A DNA stretch of 64,000 bases from NCBI RefSeq assembly GCF_900110755.1, contig NZ_FOFF01000012.1:62001-126000 (forward strand), in the 5' to 3' direction. The stretch's first letter is position 1; the number at the start of each line of letters is the position of its first letter. This DNA comes from Streptomyces sp. yr375 (lineage in GTDB: Bacteria; Actinomycetota; Actinomycetes; Streptomycetales; Streptomycetaceae). Under the pieces are notes generated by a model, which saw nothing but the letters and a program-made list of their open reading frames with translations, searched no databases and had not been told where the DNA came from. The position numbers were made by a program, and so were the translations under genes. Below, one piece after another: positions 31,990-40,964 of this stretch.

Positions 31990-33177
31990 ATGCCCGCATC
32001 CCCGAGCACCGCCCGGGCCATCAACGACCGCCTCGCCCTGCGCCTGCTGCAACACGAAGGCCCGTTGACGGCAGGGCAGTTGAAGCAGCTCACCGGCCTG
32101 TCCCGGCCCACGGTCGCCGACCTCGTCGAACGCCTCACCGCCGGCGGCCTGATCGAGGTCGCAGGCGAGGCGGGCGAGCAGCGCCGCGGGCCGAACGCGA
32201 AGCTCTACGGGATCGTCGCCGACCGCGCCCACCTGGCCGCGCTGGACGTGCGCACGGAGGGCGTCGCCGTGCTCGTCTCCGACCTGGTCGGCCGGGTGCT
32301 CGCCGAGGCGGCCGTGCCGATCGGCGGCGACACGGGCACCGGGACGGCCGTGGAGCAGGCGGTCACGCTGGTCGAGCGGACGGCGAAGGAGGCCGGGGCC
32401 GACCGGCTGCACACCCTCGGCATCGGCGCGCCCGGCCTCATCGACCCGGCCACCGGCGAACTGCGCGACTCCAGCGGCCTGCCCGCCTGGCACCGCAGCC
32501 TGGTGGCCGCCCTCCAGGAACGGTTCCCGCAGGCCCGCGCGCACGTCGAGAACGAGACCAACCTCGCCGCCCTGGCCGAACAGCGCGAGGGCGCGGCCCG
32601 CGACCGCGACACCTTCGTGCTGCTGTGGCTGGGCCACGGCACGGGCGCGGCCGTCGTCCTGGACGGCGCCCTGCGCCGCGGTGCTTCCGGCGGCACCGGC
32701 GAGATCGGCTTCCTGCCGGTCCCCGGCACCGGCGGCCTGCCCTCGGCGACGGACTGCGAGGGCGGCTTCCACTCTCTGGCCGGCTCGGCGGCGATCGCCG
32801 CACTGGCGGGGGAGTGCGGCCTGACGGCGGCCGGCGCGCGGGCCGCCGAGCCGGTGGCGGCGGCGCTGGTGCGGGCAGCGGTGCGACCGGCCGCCGGTGG
32901 CGGCGCCGACCGCTTCCTCGACGCCCTCGCCGACCGGCTCGCCCTCGGCGCGGCCTCCGTCGTCGCCGTCCTCGACCCCGGCTGCGTGGTCCTCGGCGGC
33001 GAGGTCGGACAGGCCGGCGGCGACGCGCTCGCCGACCGGGTGGCCGAGCGGCTGCGCCGCATGGCGCCCCTCCCCACCGAGGTCCGCCCCAGCGCCCTGG
33101 GCGGCGCGGCGGTACTGCGCGGGGCACTGCTGACGGCCCGCGAGTCCGCCCAGGAGGAGCTGTTCGGGACGCGGTAG
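31990..33177 (+). CDS. ROK-family transcriptional regulator
   Basis: This 395-residue protein has an N-terminal winged HTH (LRLLQHEGPLTAGQLKQLTGLSRPTVADLVERLTAGGLIEV). A ROK sugar-kinase-like domain follows, with the ATP-binding segment ALDVRTEGVAVLVSDL and GIGAPGLIDPATGEL. The usual ROK zinc motif CxCGxxGCxE is not present at the expected place: after GTGEIGFLPVP the sequence is ATDCEGGFHSLAGSAAI. It therefore probably lacks kinase activity and structural zinc. GGAGG precedes the ATG. It is divergent from the MFS gene it presumably regulates. Confidence 0.9.
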   Translation: MPASPSTARAINDRLALRLLQHEGPLTAGQLKQLTGLSRPTVADLVERLTAGGLIEVAGEAGEQRRGPNAKLYGIVADRAHLAALDVRTEGVAVLVSDLVGRVLAEAAVPIGGDTGTGTAVEQAVTLVERTAKEAGADRLHTLGIGAPGLIDPATGELRDSSGLPAWHRSLVAALQERFPQARAHVENETNLAALAEQREGAARDRDTFVLLWLGHGTGAAVVLDGALRRGASGGTGEIGFLPVPGTGGLPSATDCEGGFHSLAGSAAIAALAGECGLTAAGARAAEPVAAALVRAAVRPAAGGGADRFLDALADRLALGAASVVAVLDPGCVVLGGEVGQAGGDALADRVAERLRRMAPLPTEVRPSALGGAAVLRGALLTARESAQEELFGTR

Positions 33178-33200
33178 GTCTGCTGTCCCGGGACGCGAAC

Positions 33201-33258
33201 GTGGACGTGGACGTGGACGTGGACGTGGACGTGGACGTGGACGTGGACGTGGACGTGG
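33201..33258. repeat. Hexanucleotide microsatellite (GTGGAC), 9.7 copies
   Basis: Nine perfect GTGGAC units (33201-33254) plus GTGG lie between the ROK stop (33177) and the stop codon of the convergent SDR gene (33260). The repeat lies outside both genes. Copy number is likely to vary between strains. Confidence 0.95.
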
Positions 33259-33259
33259 G

Positions 33260-34003
33260 TCAGTGGCGGGTGCGCTGCGCCAAGTACCCCTCGAACGTGC
33301 CCTTGCCCACCGCCCGCTCCGGCGCGAGGTGACCGCCCGCCCGGAAGCCCCGGTAAGCGGCCCCCCACAGCGGCACGTTCACCACCGCGCACCGCCGGCC
33401 GCTCGCCTTCAGGAACGCGCGGGCCAGCGACTCGAACGTACGCACCTCGGGCCCGGCCATGTCGTCTACCCGCCCCGCGGGCGCGCCCGTCGCCAGCTCC
33501 GCCAGCCGGTCCGCGACCTCCGCCACCTCCACCGGCTGGTCGCTCACCCCGGCCGGCAGGACCAGCACCGGCACCTTGGCCAGCCCCTGGAGCACCTGGA
33601 CCAGCAGGTCGTGGAACTGGGTCGCCCGCAGCACGGTCCAGCCCAGCCCCGAATCCGCCACCAGCCTCTCCACGGCGAGCTTCGTCTTGTAGTAGCCGAA
33701 CGGGACCCGGTCCACCCCGACGATCGAGATGTAGACCAGGTGCCCCACCCCGGCCCGGCGCGCCGCCGCGATCAGGTTCGCGGCCGCCTGCTCGTCACCC
33801 CCGCGCGGCGTGCTCGCGCAGTGCACGATCGTGTCCACACCGGCGACGGCCGCGTCCAGCCCGCCGCCGCCCTCCCGCAGGTCGACGGCGTACGGCTCGC
33901 TGTGCCGGCTCAGCATCCGTACCTCGTGCCCCGCCGCCCGCAGCCGCTGGGTGACGAGCCGGCCCAGGGTTCCACTGCCGCCGGTCACCAGGATCGTGGT
34001 CAT
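33260..34003 (-). CDS. NAD(P)-binding atypical SDR (NmrA/NDP-sugar epimerase-like)
   Basis: This 247-residue Rossmann protein starts MTTILVTGGSGTLGRLVTQRLRAAGHEVRMLSR (GGSGTLG nucleotide motif). It has HLVYISIVGVDRVPFGYYKTKLAVE, where Tyr-x-x-x-Lys is in the usual SDR place, and a DMAGPEVRTFESLARAF substrate-domain segment. Similar proteins serve as quinone- or flavin-linked reductases or redox sensors. The ATG at 34003 was chosen because the Rossmann strand begins there; an upstream extension to 34057 is not conserved in character. Confidence 0.85.
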   Translation of the reverse strand: MTTILVTGGSGTLGRLVTQRLRAAGHEVRMLSRHSEPYAVDLREGGGGLDAAVAGVDTIVHCASTPRGGDEQAAANLIAAARRAGVGHLVYISIVGVDRVPFGYYKTKLAVERLVADSGLGWTVLRATQFHDLLVQVLQGLAKVPVLVLPAGVSDQPVEVAEVADRLAELATGAPAGRVDDMAGPEVRTFESLARAFLKASGRRCAVVNVPLWGAAYRGFRAGGHLAPERAVGKGTFEGYLAQRTRH

Positions 34004-34284
34004 GCCGCTCAGCCCCTTCACACACCGGACGCTCCAGGCCGAAGCGCCCTCCGACACCTAAGACCCCGCAGCCCCGCGGAATGTGACAGCCTCGCCGCAC
34101 CCGCCCGAGCTGACGCGCCACGAAGTCCAGCTTGTCCGGATTCGACACCGACCGCACCCCGGTGATCTCCCCGTAGGGGCAGCGGTGCGCGTCGATTTGG
34201 GGGTGACGGCCTGTGAGCCACCCCACATCCTTCACCTGTATGGACGAGTGTCGGCCGTGGCACACTGAGCCTGTACCTATAGCA

Positions 34285-34411
34285 GCGCACTCCGGGGTCG
34301 GTGAAAGTCCGAACCGGCGGTTACAGTCCGCGACCCGGCCGCTTCCAGCGGCCGGTTGACCAGGTGAAATTCCTGGACCGACGGTTAAAGTCCGGATGGG
34401 AGGCAGTGCGC
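34285..34411 (+). ncRNA. FMN riboswitch (RFN element)
   Basis: The conserved RFN core is unmistakable. CCGGGGTCGGTGAAAGTCCG and AACCGGCGGTTACAGTCCGC are followed by a variable arm rich in GGCC, then GGTGAAATTCCTGGACCGAC and GGTTAAAGTCCGGATGGGAG. Helix P1 pairs 34285-34291 with 34405-34411. It senses FMN and controls the riboflavin genes starting 149 nt downstream. GC-rich hairpins at 34411-34470 could act as the expression platform. A TACCTAT sequence at 34274-34280 is a possible -10. Confidence 0.97.
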
Positions 34412-34559
34412 GGCGGGCGGGCATTCGTGCGCGCCGCCGTATACGTACCCGTCCGCGGGCGGGTCTGTCCGGCGTCGCCCCCAGTGCCGTTGCCCGTACA
34501 AACTGTCGTCATCGACAGGCCCCGGAGTCCGTGCCCGAAGAGGCAGGAGGACCCGGGAA

Positions 34560-35165
34560 GTGTTCACCGGAATCGTCGAAGAACTGGGTGAGGTCACCGC
34601 CGTCGAGAACCTCGGCGACGCCTCCCGTTTCAGGCTGCGCGGCCCCGTCGTCACCGACGGCGCGAAGCACGGCGACTCCATCGCCGTGAACGGTGTCTGT
34701 CTCACCGTCGTCGAGCACGAGGGCGACGAGTTCACCGCCGACGTCATGGCGGAGACCCTGAACCGCTCCAGCCTCGGCGCCCTCGGCGTCGGCTCCCGCG
34801 TCAACCTCGAACGCCCCACCGCCGTCGGCGCCCGCCTCGGCGGGCACATCGTGCAGGGCCATGTCGACGGCACCGGCGCCGTGCTGGCCCGCACCCCCTC
34901 CGAGAACTGGGAGATCATCAAGATCTCCCTCCCCGCCGGCCTCGCCCGGTACGTCGTGGAGAAGGGCTCCATCACCGTCGACGGCATCAGCCTCACCGTC
35001 GTGGACGCCGGCCTCGACCACTTCACCGTCAGCCTCATCCCCACCACCCTCGCCCTGACCACGCTCGGCCTCAAACAGCCCGGCGACCCGGTCAACCTCG
35101 AGGTGGACATCGTCGCCAAGTACGTCGAGCGCCTGCTGACCACCACGCAGGGAGCGGCGCGGTGA
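34560..35165 (+). CDS. ribE: Riboflavin synthase alpha chain
   Basis: This enzyme dismutates two 6,7-dimethyl-8-ribityllumazine molecules into riboflavin. The 201-residue product shows the internal repeat of the family. The first barrel starts [12 protein letters not shown] and includes [13 protein letters not shown]. The second includes [14 protein letters not shown] and [29 protein letters not shown]. The start is GTG with AGGAGG upstream. It is the first gene after the riboswitch and overlaps ribM by 4 nt. Confidence 0.97.
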   Translation: MFTGIVEELGEVTAVENLGDASRFRLRGPVVTDGAKHGDSIAVNGVCLTVVEHEGDEFTADVMAETLNRSSLGALGVGSRVNLERPTAVGARLGGHIVQGHVDGTGAVLARTPSENWEIIKISLPAGLARYVVEKGSITVDGISLTVVDAGLDHFTVSLIPTTLALTTLGLKQPGDPVNLEVDIVAKYVERLLTTTQGAAR

Positions 35166-35803
35166 ACTCGCTGAACTCCGAGGCCTTCGTCCTGTTCGAC
35201 CAGCACATCCTGTGGTCCGACATGATCGGCAACATCCTCGGCCTGATCACCCTCGCCCTCGGCTGGCGGCGCTCCCTGTGGACCTGGCCGGTGCAGTTCC
35301 TCTCCGGACTCGTCCTCTTCGTCGCCTTCTACGGCCACCTGACCGGCAGCGCCGGCAAGCAGGTCGTCGTCATGGCCGTCGCCCTGTACGGCTGGTGGCA
35401 GTGGAACCGCAGCAAGGGCAGCGCCACGGACGGCGCCATCACCCCGCGCTTCGCCACCTGGCGCGAGCGTGCGGCCATGGTCGGCGCCGCAGCCGTCGGC
35501 ACGGTCGCCGTCGCCCTCCTCTTCACGGCCTACCCGGCCCTGTCCTGGGACCCCTGGCCGGACGCCTACATCTTCGTCGGCAGCATCGTCGCCATGTACG
35601 CCCAGGCCCGCGGCATGGTCGAGTTCTGGTTCGCCTGGCTCCTCGTCGACGTCGTCGGCGTCCCCCTCAACTTCGCCAACGGCTACGCCTTCTCCGGCTT
35701 CGTCTACGTCATCTACGGCGCGCTCGTCCTGTGGGGCATGCGCGACTGGTGGCTGCGCTCCCGCAAGGCCTCGCAGCCCGCTCTGGAAGGAGCGCCGGCA
35801 TGA
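35162..35803 (+). CDS. ribM: Riboflavin transporter RibM (PnuC family)
   Basis: This 213-residue membrane protein has about seven helices and the PnuC signature [19 protein letters not shown], followed by YGWWQWNR and a later [20 protein letters not shown]. PnuC relatives that lie inside FMN-riboswitch operons of actinobacteria (RibM/PnuX) take up riboflavin by facilitated diffusion, rather than nicotinamide riboside. Genome context makes RibM the best call. It overlaps ribE (GTGA) and ribAB (ATGA) by 4 nt each, so translation of the operon is coupled. Confidence 0.92.
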   Translation: MNSLNSEAFVLFDQHILWSDMIGNILGLITLALGWRRSLWTWPVQFLSGLVLFVAFYGHLTGSAGKQVVVMAVALYGWWQWNRSKGSATDGAITPRFATWRERAAMVGAAAVGTVAVALLFTAYPALSWDPWPDAYIFVGSIVAMYAQARGMVEFWFAWLLVDVVGVPLNFANGYAFSGFVYVIYGALVLWGMRDWWLRSRKASQPALEGAPA

Positions 35804-37089
35804 GTACGGCACCGATCCTCTACCGCACGGACGGCATCGAGGACTTCTCGCTCGACCCGATCGAGCAGGCCATCGCCGACATCGCGGCCGGCCGCCCCAT
35901 CGTGGTCGTCGACGACGAGGACCGCGAGAACGAGGGCGACCTCGTCGTCGCCGCCGAGAAGGCCACCCCCGAGATCGTCGCCTTCATGATGAGCGAGTGC
36001 CGCGGCCTGATCTGCGCCCCCATGGAGGGCGACGAACTGGAGCGGCTGCGCCTGCCGCAGATGGTCGAGGACAACACCGAGTCGATGCGGACCGCGTTCA
36101 CGGTCTCCGTCGACGCCGGTCCCGCCCACGGCGTCACCACCGGCATCTCCGCCGCCGACCGCGCCGCCACCCTCCGCCTGCTGGCGGGCGGCGCGGCACA
36201 GGCCGACGACTTCGTCCGCCCGGGGCACGTCTTCCCGCTGCGCGCCCAGCCCGGCGGGGTGCTGACCCGCAACGGCCACACCGAGGCCGCCGTCGACCTC
36301 GCCCGCCTCGCGGGCCTGCGCCCGGCCGGCGCGATCGTCGAGATCGCCGGCGAGGACGGCCGGATGCTCCGGCTGCCCGAACTGATCCCGTTCGCCCGCA
36401 AGCACGGCCTGACGATCATCTCCATCGAGGACCTGATCGCCTACCGCCGCTCCGCCGAGCCCACCGTCCGGCGCGAGGCCGAGACCCGGCTGCCCACCGT
36501 CCACGGCACCTTCACCGCGTACGGCTACCGCTCCGTCGCCGACGGCGTCGAGCACGTCGCCCTCGTCCACGGCGACCTCGGCGACGGCGACAACGTCCTG
36601 GTCCGCGTCCACTCCGAGTGCCTCACCGGCGACGTCTTCGCGTCCCTGCGCTGCGACTGCGGCCCCCAGCTCGACGCGTCCCTGGAGCGCATCCAGAGCG
36701 AGGGCCGGGGCGTGGTGGTCTACCTGCGCGGCCACGAGGGCCGGGGCATCGGCCTGCTGTCCAAGCTCAGGGCGTACGAGCTCCAGGAGCAGGGCCACGA
36801 CACCCTCGACGCCAACCTGGAACTCGGCCTGCCCGCCGACGCCCGCGACTACGGGGCCGGCGCGCAGATCCTCGACGACCTCGGCGTGCACAGCGTGCGC
36901 CTGATGACCAACAACCCCGAGAAGACCGACGCGCTCGTCCGGCACGGCATCGAGGTCACCGAGCGCGAGCCGATGCCCGTACAGGCGGGCGAGCACAACA
37001 TCCGCTACCTGCGCACCAAGCGGGACCGGATGGGCCACGACCTGCCCTGGCTGGACCCGGCCCCGGTGTCCCCCTGCGGCAACCAGTAA
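35800..37089 (+). CDS. ribAB: Bifunctional 3,4-dihydroxy-2-butanone-4-phosphate synthase / GTP cyclohydrolase II
   Basis: This protein supplies both precursors of riboflavin. The N-terminal DHBP synthase half contains [21 protein letters not shown] and [16 protein letters not shown]. The C-terminal GTP cyclohydrolase II half contains the zinc ligands in [21 protein letters not shown] and the catalytic stretch [20 protein letters not shown]. The total of 429 residues is normal for the fusion. The ATG at 35800 sits in the ribM stop. A 69-nt purine-rich, CAG-repetitive spacer separates it from ribH. Confidence 0.97.
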   Translation: MSTAPILYRTDGIEDFSLDPIEQAIADIAAGRPIVVVDDEDRENEGDLVVAAEKATPEIVAFMMSECRGLICAPMEGDELERLRLPQMVEDNTESMRTAFTVSVDAGPAHGVTTGISAADRAATLRLLAGGAAQADDFVRPGHVFPLRAQPGGVLTRNGHTEAAVDLARLAGLRPAGAIVEIAGEDGRMLRLPELIPFARKHGLTIISIEDLIAYRRSAEPTVRREAETRLPTVHGTFTAYGYRSVADGVEHVALVHGDLGDGDNVLVRVHSECLTGDVFASLRCDCGPQLDASLERIQSEGRGVVVYLRGHEGRGIGLLSKLRAYELQEQGHDTLDANLELGLPADARDYGAGAQILDDLGVHSVRLMTNNPEKTDALVRHGIEVTEREPMPVQAGEHNIRYLRTKRDRMGHDLPWLDPAPVSPCGNQ

Positions 37090-37158
37090 GAGCAGCAGCA
37101 GGAACAGCAGCAAGCACGGCAACAAGTACAGCGGCACAGAACAGCACTGAGGAGAGAC

Positions 37159-37644
37159 GTGAGCGGCAAGGGTGCACCGGAACTGTCCGTACGCAATGTG
37201 GGTGACTTCCGGGTCGCCGTCATCGCGGCACAGTGGCACGAGAAGGTGATGGACGGTCTGGTCGACGGCGCCCTGCGCGCCCTGCACGACCTCGGCATCG
37301 ACGAGCCGACCCTGCTGCGGGTCCCCGGCAGTTGGGAGCTCCCGGTCGTCGCCAAGGTGCTCGCCGGGCGGGGCTACGACGCGATCGTCGCCCTCGGGGT
37401 CGTCATCCGCGGCGGCACCCCGCACTTCGAGTACGTGTGCCAGGGCGTCACCCAGGGCCTCACCCAGGTCTCCGTCGAGACCGGCGTCCCCATCGGCATG
37501 GGCGTCCTGACCTGCGACACCGAGGAACAGGCCCTGGACCGGGCGGGCATCGAGGGCTCCCACGAGGACAAGGGACACGAGGCGGTGACGGCGGCGGTGG
37601 CGACCGCGGCCACCCTCCGCTCAGTATCTGAACCCTGGCGCTGA
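37159..37644 (+). CDS. ribH: 6,7-dimethyl-8-ribityllumazine synthase (riboflavin synthase beta chain)
   Basis: This enzyme condenses the RibB and RibD products to lumazine, the substrate of RibE. The 161-residue product has [22 protein letters not shown], the loop [13 protein letters not shown] and the catalytic His in [22 protein letters not shown] precedes the GTG start. It is the last gene of the riboswitch operon. The deaminase/reductase gene ribD is not in this window. Confidence 0.97.
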   Translation: MSGKGAPELSVRNVGDFRVAVIAAQWHEKVMDGLVDGALRALHDLGIDEPTLLRVPGSWELPVVAKVLAGRGYDAIVALGVVIRGGTPHFEYVCQGVTQGLTQVSVETGVPIGMGVLTCDTEEQALDRAGIEGSHEDKGHEAVTAAVATAATLRSVSEPWR

Positions 37645-37668
37645 CGAAGCCGCCATTTGAACTAGTCT
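37641..37668 (+). promoter_or_regulatory. Candidate hisE-hisG promoter
   Basis: CTGACG (37641-37646), overlapping the ribH stop, and TAGTCT (37663-37668) are 16 nt apart. The predicted start falls within 0-3 nt of the hisE ATG, giving a leaderless or nearly leaderless mRNA. No Shine-Dalgarno sequence is visible before hisE, which agrees. Confidence 0.45.
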
Positions 37669-37677
37669 GACCTCACC

Positions 37678-37950
37678 ATGTCGAACAAGACTTTCGAGGC
37701 GCTCTTCGCAGAGCTCCAGCAGAAGGCCGCCACCGGCGACCCCACCACGTCCCGCACCGCCGAACTGGTCGGGAAGGGCGTCCATGCCATCGGCAAGAAG
37801 GTCGTCGAAGAGGCCGCCGAAGTCTGGATGGCCGCCGAGTACGAGGGCAAGGAAGCAGCCGCCGAGGAGATCTCGCAGTTGCTCTACCACGTCCAGGTGA
37901 TGATGGTCGCCCGCGGAATCTCGCTGGACGACGTGTACGCCCACCTGTAA
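37678..37950 (+). CDS. hisE: Phosphoribosyl-ATP pyrophosphohydrolase
   Basis: This enzyme catalyses step 2 of histidine synthesis, hydrolysis of PR-ATP to PR-AMP. The 90-residue all-helical MazG-like protein has the metal-binding [37 protein letters not shown]. It is a stand-alone HisE, the hisI part being separate as in other actinobacteria. It is paired with hisG 66 nt downstream, so the pathway's first two enzymes are made together. Confidence 0.97.
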   Translation: MSNKTFEALFAELQQKAATGDPTTSRTAELVGKGVHAIGKKVVEEAAEVWMAAEYEGKEAAAEEISQLLYHVQVMMVARGISLDDVYAHL

Positions 37951-38016
37951 ACCGTTTCCAGACAAAGCCGCCCCCTTTTCCCACGTTCCACGTTCCACGC
38001 GAAGGAAGCTCGCCTC

Positions 38017-38874
38017 ATGCTGCGCATCGCCGTCCCCAACAAGGGTTCCCTGTCCGGACCTGCGGCGGACATGCTGCATGAGGCCGGCTACCAGCAGCGC
38101 CGGGAGAGCAAGGAACTGCGGATCGTCGACCCGGTGAACGAGGTCGAGTTCTTCTACCTCCGCCCCCGCGACATCGCGATCTACGTGTCCTCCGGCAAGC
38201 TCGACATCGGCATCACCGGCCGCGACCTGCTCATCGACTCCGGCGCCCACGCCGAGACGATCCTGCCGCTCGGCTTCGCCCGCTCCACCTTCCGCTTCGC
38301 CGCCAAGCCCGGCACGGCCACCGGCCTCGCCGACCTGGCCGGCAAGACGATCGCCACCTCCTACGAGGGCATCGTCGCCAAGTACCTCGCCGAGCACGGC
38401 ATCGACGCCGCCGTCGTCCACCTCGACGGCGCCGTCGAGACCGCGATCGAACTGGGCGTCGCCGAGGTCATCGCCGACGTCGTCGAGACCGGCACCTCGA
38501 TGCGCAACGCGGGCCTGGAGGTGTTCGGCGACCCCATCATGAAGTCCGAGGCCGTCGTCATCCGCCGCACCGGCGCGGACACCGACGAGGCCGCCGAACC
38601 GAAGGTGCAGCAGTTCCTGCGCCGCCTCCAGGGCGTCCTGGTCGCCCGCACCTACGTGATGATGGACTACGACTGCCGCGTCGAGCAGCTCGAGAAGGCC
38701 GTCGCGCTGACCCCGGGCCTGGAGTCGCCGACCGTCTCCCCGCTGCACAACGAGGGCTGGGTCGCCGTCCGCGCCATGGTCCCCGCCAAGGAGGCCCAGC
38801 GGATCATGGACGACCTGTACGACATCGGCGCCCGCGCCATCCTCACCACGGCCATCCACGCCTGCCGCCTCTGA
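38017..38874 (+). CDS. hisG: ATP phosphoribosyltransferase, long form
   Basis: This is the first and feedback-regulated step of histidine synthesis. The 285-residue product is the long HisG with a C-terminal ACT-like histidine-binding domain (last ~75 residues, TVSPLHNEGWVAVRAMVPAKEAQRIMDDLYDIGARAI). The catalytic part has MLRIAVPNKGSLSGPA, DIGITGRDLLIDSG, and the PRPP site GVAEVIADVVETGTSMRNAGLE. The stop codon lies inside the first unit of a 16-bp tandem repeat. Confidence 0.97.
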   Translation: MLRIAVPNKGSLSGPAADMLHEAGYQQRRESKELRIVDPVNEVEFFYLRPRDIAIYVSSGKLDIGITGRDLLIDSGAHAETILPLGFARSTFRFAAKPGTATGLADLAGKTIATSYEGIVAKYLAEHGIDAAVVHLDGAVETAIELGVAEVIADVVETGTSMRNAGLEVFGDPIMKSEAVVIRRTGADTDEAAEPKVQQFLRRLQGVLVARTYVMMDYDCRVEQLEKAVALTPGLESPTVSPLHNEGWVAVRAMVPAKEAQRIMDDLYDIGARAILTTAIHACRL

Positions 38875-38930
38875 AGCCCAAGGCCTCCGAAGCCCAAGGC
38901 CTCTGAAGCCGCAAGCCTCCGAAGCCCCAG
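38867..38930. repeat. Tandem repeat of 16 bp, four copies, covering the hisG stop codon
   Basis: Four imperfect copies of GCCT(C/T)(C/T)GAAGCCCAAG lie head to tail (38867-38882, 38883-38898, 38899-38914, 38915-38930). The first contains the last HisG codons and TGA. The others make up the spacer before the PH-domain gene. Expansion by slippage from the hisG 3' end is the simplest origin. Confidence 0.9.
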
Positions 38931-38949
38931 CCGAGAAACCTCCGGGAAC

Positions 38950-39432
38950 ATGTCCGAGCAGCAGGGCAGCGACCTGCCCACCCTCCCCGTCACCCTCCGG
39001 CCGGGCCGCACCCGCGCGGTGCTGCTCACGGCCGGAGCGGCGATCTTCCTCGTCATCTCCGCCGTGGCCATGCTGCTCGAACAGCTCGGCCCGGGGGAGC
39101 GGCTCACCTTCGTCCTCACCGGCGCCCTCCTCTTCTGGGTGCTGACCCGGCTCGCCCGGGTGCGGGTCGTCGCCGAGGACTCCGGCGTCACCGTCGTGAA
39201 CATCGCGAGCCGACGGCGCCTGGAATGGGCTGAGATCCTCCAGGTGAACCTCCGCACCGGCGACCCCTGGGTGTTCCTCGACCTCAGCGACGGCACCAGC
39301 CTGCCCGCGCTCGGCATCCAGCCGGGCATGGACGTGCAGCAGGCCATCACCGACGCGCGCACCCTGCACGCCCTCGTGGAAACCCGGTCCGTCCGGGACC
39401 CCGAAGCGTCCACAGGGCAAGATCAGGGCTGA
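38950..39432 (+). CDS. Membrane protein with bacterial PH domain
   Basis: This 160-residue protein begins with a short basic region (VTLRPGRTR). Two hydrophobic helices follow (residues ~24-42 AVLLTAGAAIFLVISAVAMLL, ~50-66). A bPH-type beta domain comes next (VRVVAEDSGVTVVNIASRRRLEWAEILQVNLRTGDPWVFLDLSDGTSLPALGIQ), with a flexible tail. Such proteins are common downstream of hisG/ribH in streptomycetes. The cellular role is not established. The start ATG lies just after the 16-bp repeats. Confidence 0.87.
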   Translation: MSEQQGSDLPTLPVTLRPGRTRAVLLTAGAAIFLVISAVAMLLEQLGPGERLTFVLTGALLFWVLTRLARVRVVAEDSGVTVVNIASRRRLEWAEILQVNLRTGDPWVFLDLSDGTSLPALGIQPGMDVQQAITDARTLHALVETRSVRDPEASTGQDQG

Positions 39433-39484
39433 CTCAGGGCCGTCCACCCTGCCGCTGGAGCCCATGTCTTGATTAATCTGGTGA

Positions 39485-39509
39485 CGGAGGCGTCCCCTTG
39501 CCGCCTCCG
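39485..39509 (+). terminator. Hairpin after the PH-domain gene
   Basis: An 8-bp stem (39485-39492 with 39502-39509) has a 9-nt loop, 52 nt after the PH-domain stop and 130 nt before the first CNNM gene. It is a weak terminator candidate. A small ORF (39574-39642, 22 codons) ends in an ATGA overlap with the CNNM start. Confidence 0.45.
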
Positions 39510-39638
39510 CCCCTGATGTGCCCTGCCCGGTGCACAGGGGTTCCTGCTACCCGAGGAGTGACTCCCTCCGGCGATGGACGGTTCGTCCTGTAGTACCTGC
39601 GCCGCCCCCACCCGACCTGGTTCGGAGGCGGCGGCATC

Positions 39639-40964
39639 ATGACCATCCCCCTGCTGCTCCTGGCAGCCGCGTTCCTGCTCATCCTCGCCAACGGCTTCTT
39701 CGTCGCCGCCGAGTTCGGCCTCGTCACGGTCGAACGCCCGGAGGCCGAGAAGGCCGCCGCCGAGGGCGACAAGCGAGCCCTCACGGTCGTCGAGTCGCTG
39801 AAGGAACTGTCCTTCCAGCTCTCCGGCACCCAACTCGGCATCACCATCACCTCCCTCGTCGTCGGCATGCTCGCCGAGCCGGCGCTCGCGGAGCTGCTGC
39901 ACGGCCCGTTCACCGCGATCGGCATCCCCGAGGGCGCCGTCTCCGGTGTCACCGTGGTCGTCGGCATGCTGCTGGCGTCCGCCGTGCAGATGGTGATCGG
40001 CGAGCTCGTGCCCAAGAACTGGGCGGTGTCCAAGCCCTTGCAGGTCGCGCGGGTCGTCGCGGGCCCGCAAGCCGCCTTCTCCCGCCTCTTCCGGCCGGTG
40101 ATCTCGGCCCTCAACACGGTCGCCAACCGCTTGGTGCGCGCCCTGGGCGTCGAGCCCACCGAGGAGCTGGCCTCCGCCCGCACCCCCGGCGAGCTCGTCT
40201 CCCTGGCCCGCCACTCGGCCCGCGCCGGCGCCCTCGAACAGGACACGGCCGACCTGTTCGTCCGCACCCTGTCGCTGGCCGAGCTGACCGCGCAGCACGT
40301 CATGACCCCGCGCGTGAAGGTCAGCGCCCTGCAGTCGTCGGCCACCGCCGAGGACGTCGTCAACCTGACCCGCGCCACCGGCCTGTCCCGGTTCCCCGTC
40401 TACCGCGAGAAGATCGACGAGATCGTCGGCATGGTCCACCTCAAGGACGCCCTGGCGATCCCCGTCCACGACCGGCTGCGCACCCCGCTCGGCCGGATCG
40501 CCCGCCCCGCGCTGCTGGTCCCCGAGACCCTGCCCGTCCAGCCCCTGCTGGCCCGGCTGCGCAGCGAACAGCCCATCGCCGTCGTCGTCGACGAGTACGG
40601 CGGCACGGCCGGCGTGGTCACCCTGGAGGACATCGTCGAGGAACTCGTCGGCGAGGTCCGCGACGAACACGACGGCCACGACACGCCCGAACTCGCCGCG
40701 GCCCCGCCCGAGGACGGCAAGCCCGCCTGGGACGTGGACGGCAGTTGCCGCGTCGACACCCTCCAGCGCATAGGCCTGGAGGTCCCCGAGGGCCCGTACG
40801 AGACGGTCGCGGGCCTCGTCGCCGACCTGCTCGGCCGGATCCCGGCCGTCGGCGACCGGACCGAGCTGCCCGGCTGGCGGCTCTCGGTGCGCCGGGTCGG
40901 CCACTACCGGGCCGAACGGATCCGCCTGGTGCGGACCGCCGCGGTCGTGGAGGCCGCCCGATGA
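39639..40964 (+). CDS. CNNM/DUF21 transporter-like protein with CBS pair and CorC domain
   Basis: This 441-residue membrane protein was long called 'hemolysin family'. The N-terminal DUF21 membrane domain (LLILANGFFVAAEFGLVTVERPEAEKAA, QLGITITSLVVGMLAEPALAELL, IGELVPKNWA) is followed by two CBS domains (residues ~215-345, VMTPRVKVSALQSSATAEDVV..., DEYGGTAGVVTLEDIVEELVGEVRDEHD) and a CorC/HlyC C-terminal domain. CNNM/CorC proteins mediate Mg2+ efflux or homeostasis. It overlaps the second CNNM gene by 4 nt (ATGA). Confidence 0.93.
   Translation: MTIPLLLLAAAFLLILANGFFVAAEFGLVTVERPEAEKAAAEGDKRALTVVESLKELSFQLSGTQLGITITSLVVGMLAEPALAELLHGPFTAIGIPEGAVSGVTVVVGMLLASAVQMVIGELVPKNWAVSKPLQVARVVAGPQAAFSRLFRPVISALNTVANRLVRALGVEPTEELASARTPGELVSLARHSARAGALEQDTADLFVRTLSLAELTAQHVMTPRVKVSALQSSATAEDVVNLTRATGLSRFPVYREKIDEIVGMVHLKDALAIPVHDRLRTPLGRIARPALLVPETLPVQPLLARLRSEQPIAVVVDEYGGTAGVVTLEDIVEELVGEVRDEHDGHDTPELAAAPPEDGKPAWDVDGSCRVDTLQRIGLEVPEGPYETVAGLVADLLGRIPAVGDRTELPGWRLSVRRVGHYRAERIRLVRTAAVVEAAR

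Noticed and set aside
39433..39638. Mg2+ (M-box) or Mn2+ (yybP-ykoY) riboswitch upstream of the CNNM genes
   Set aside because: The conserved cores are absent. Only a short hairpin and a 22-codon ORF are present.
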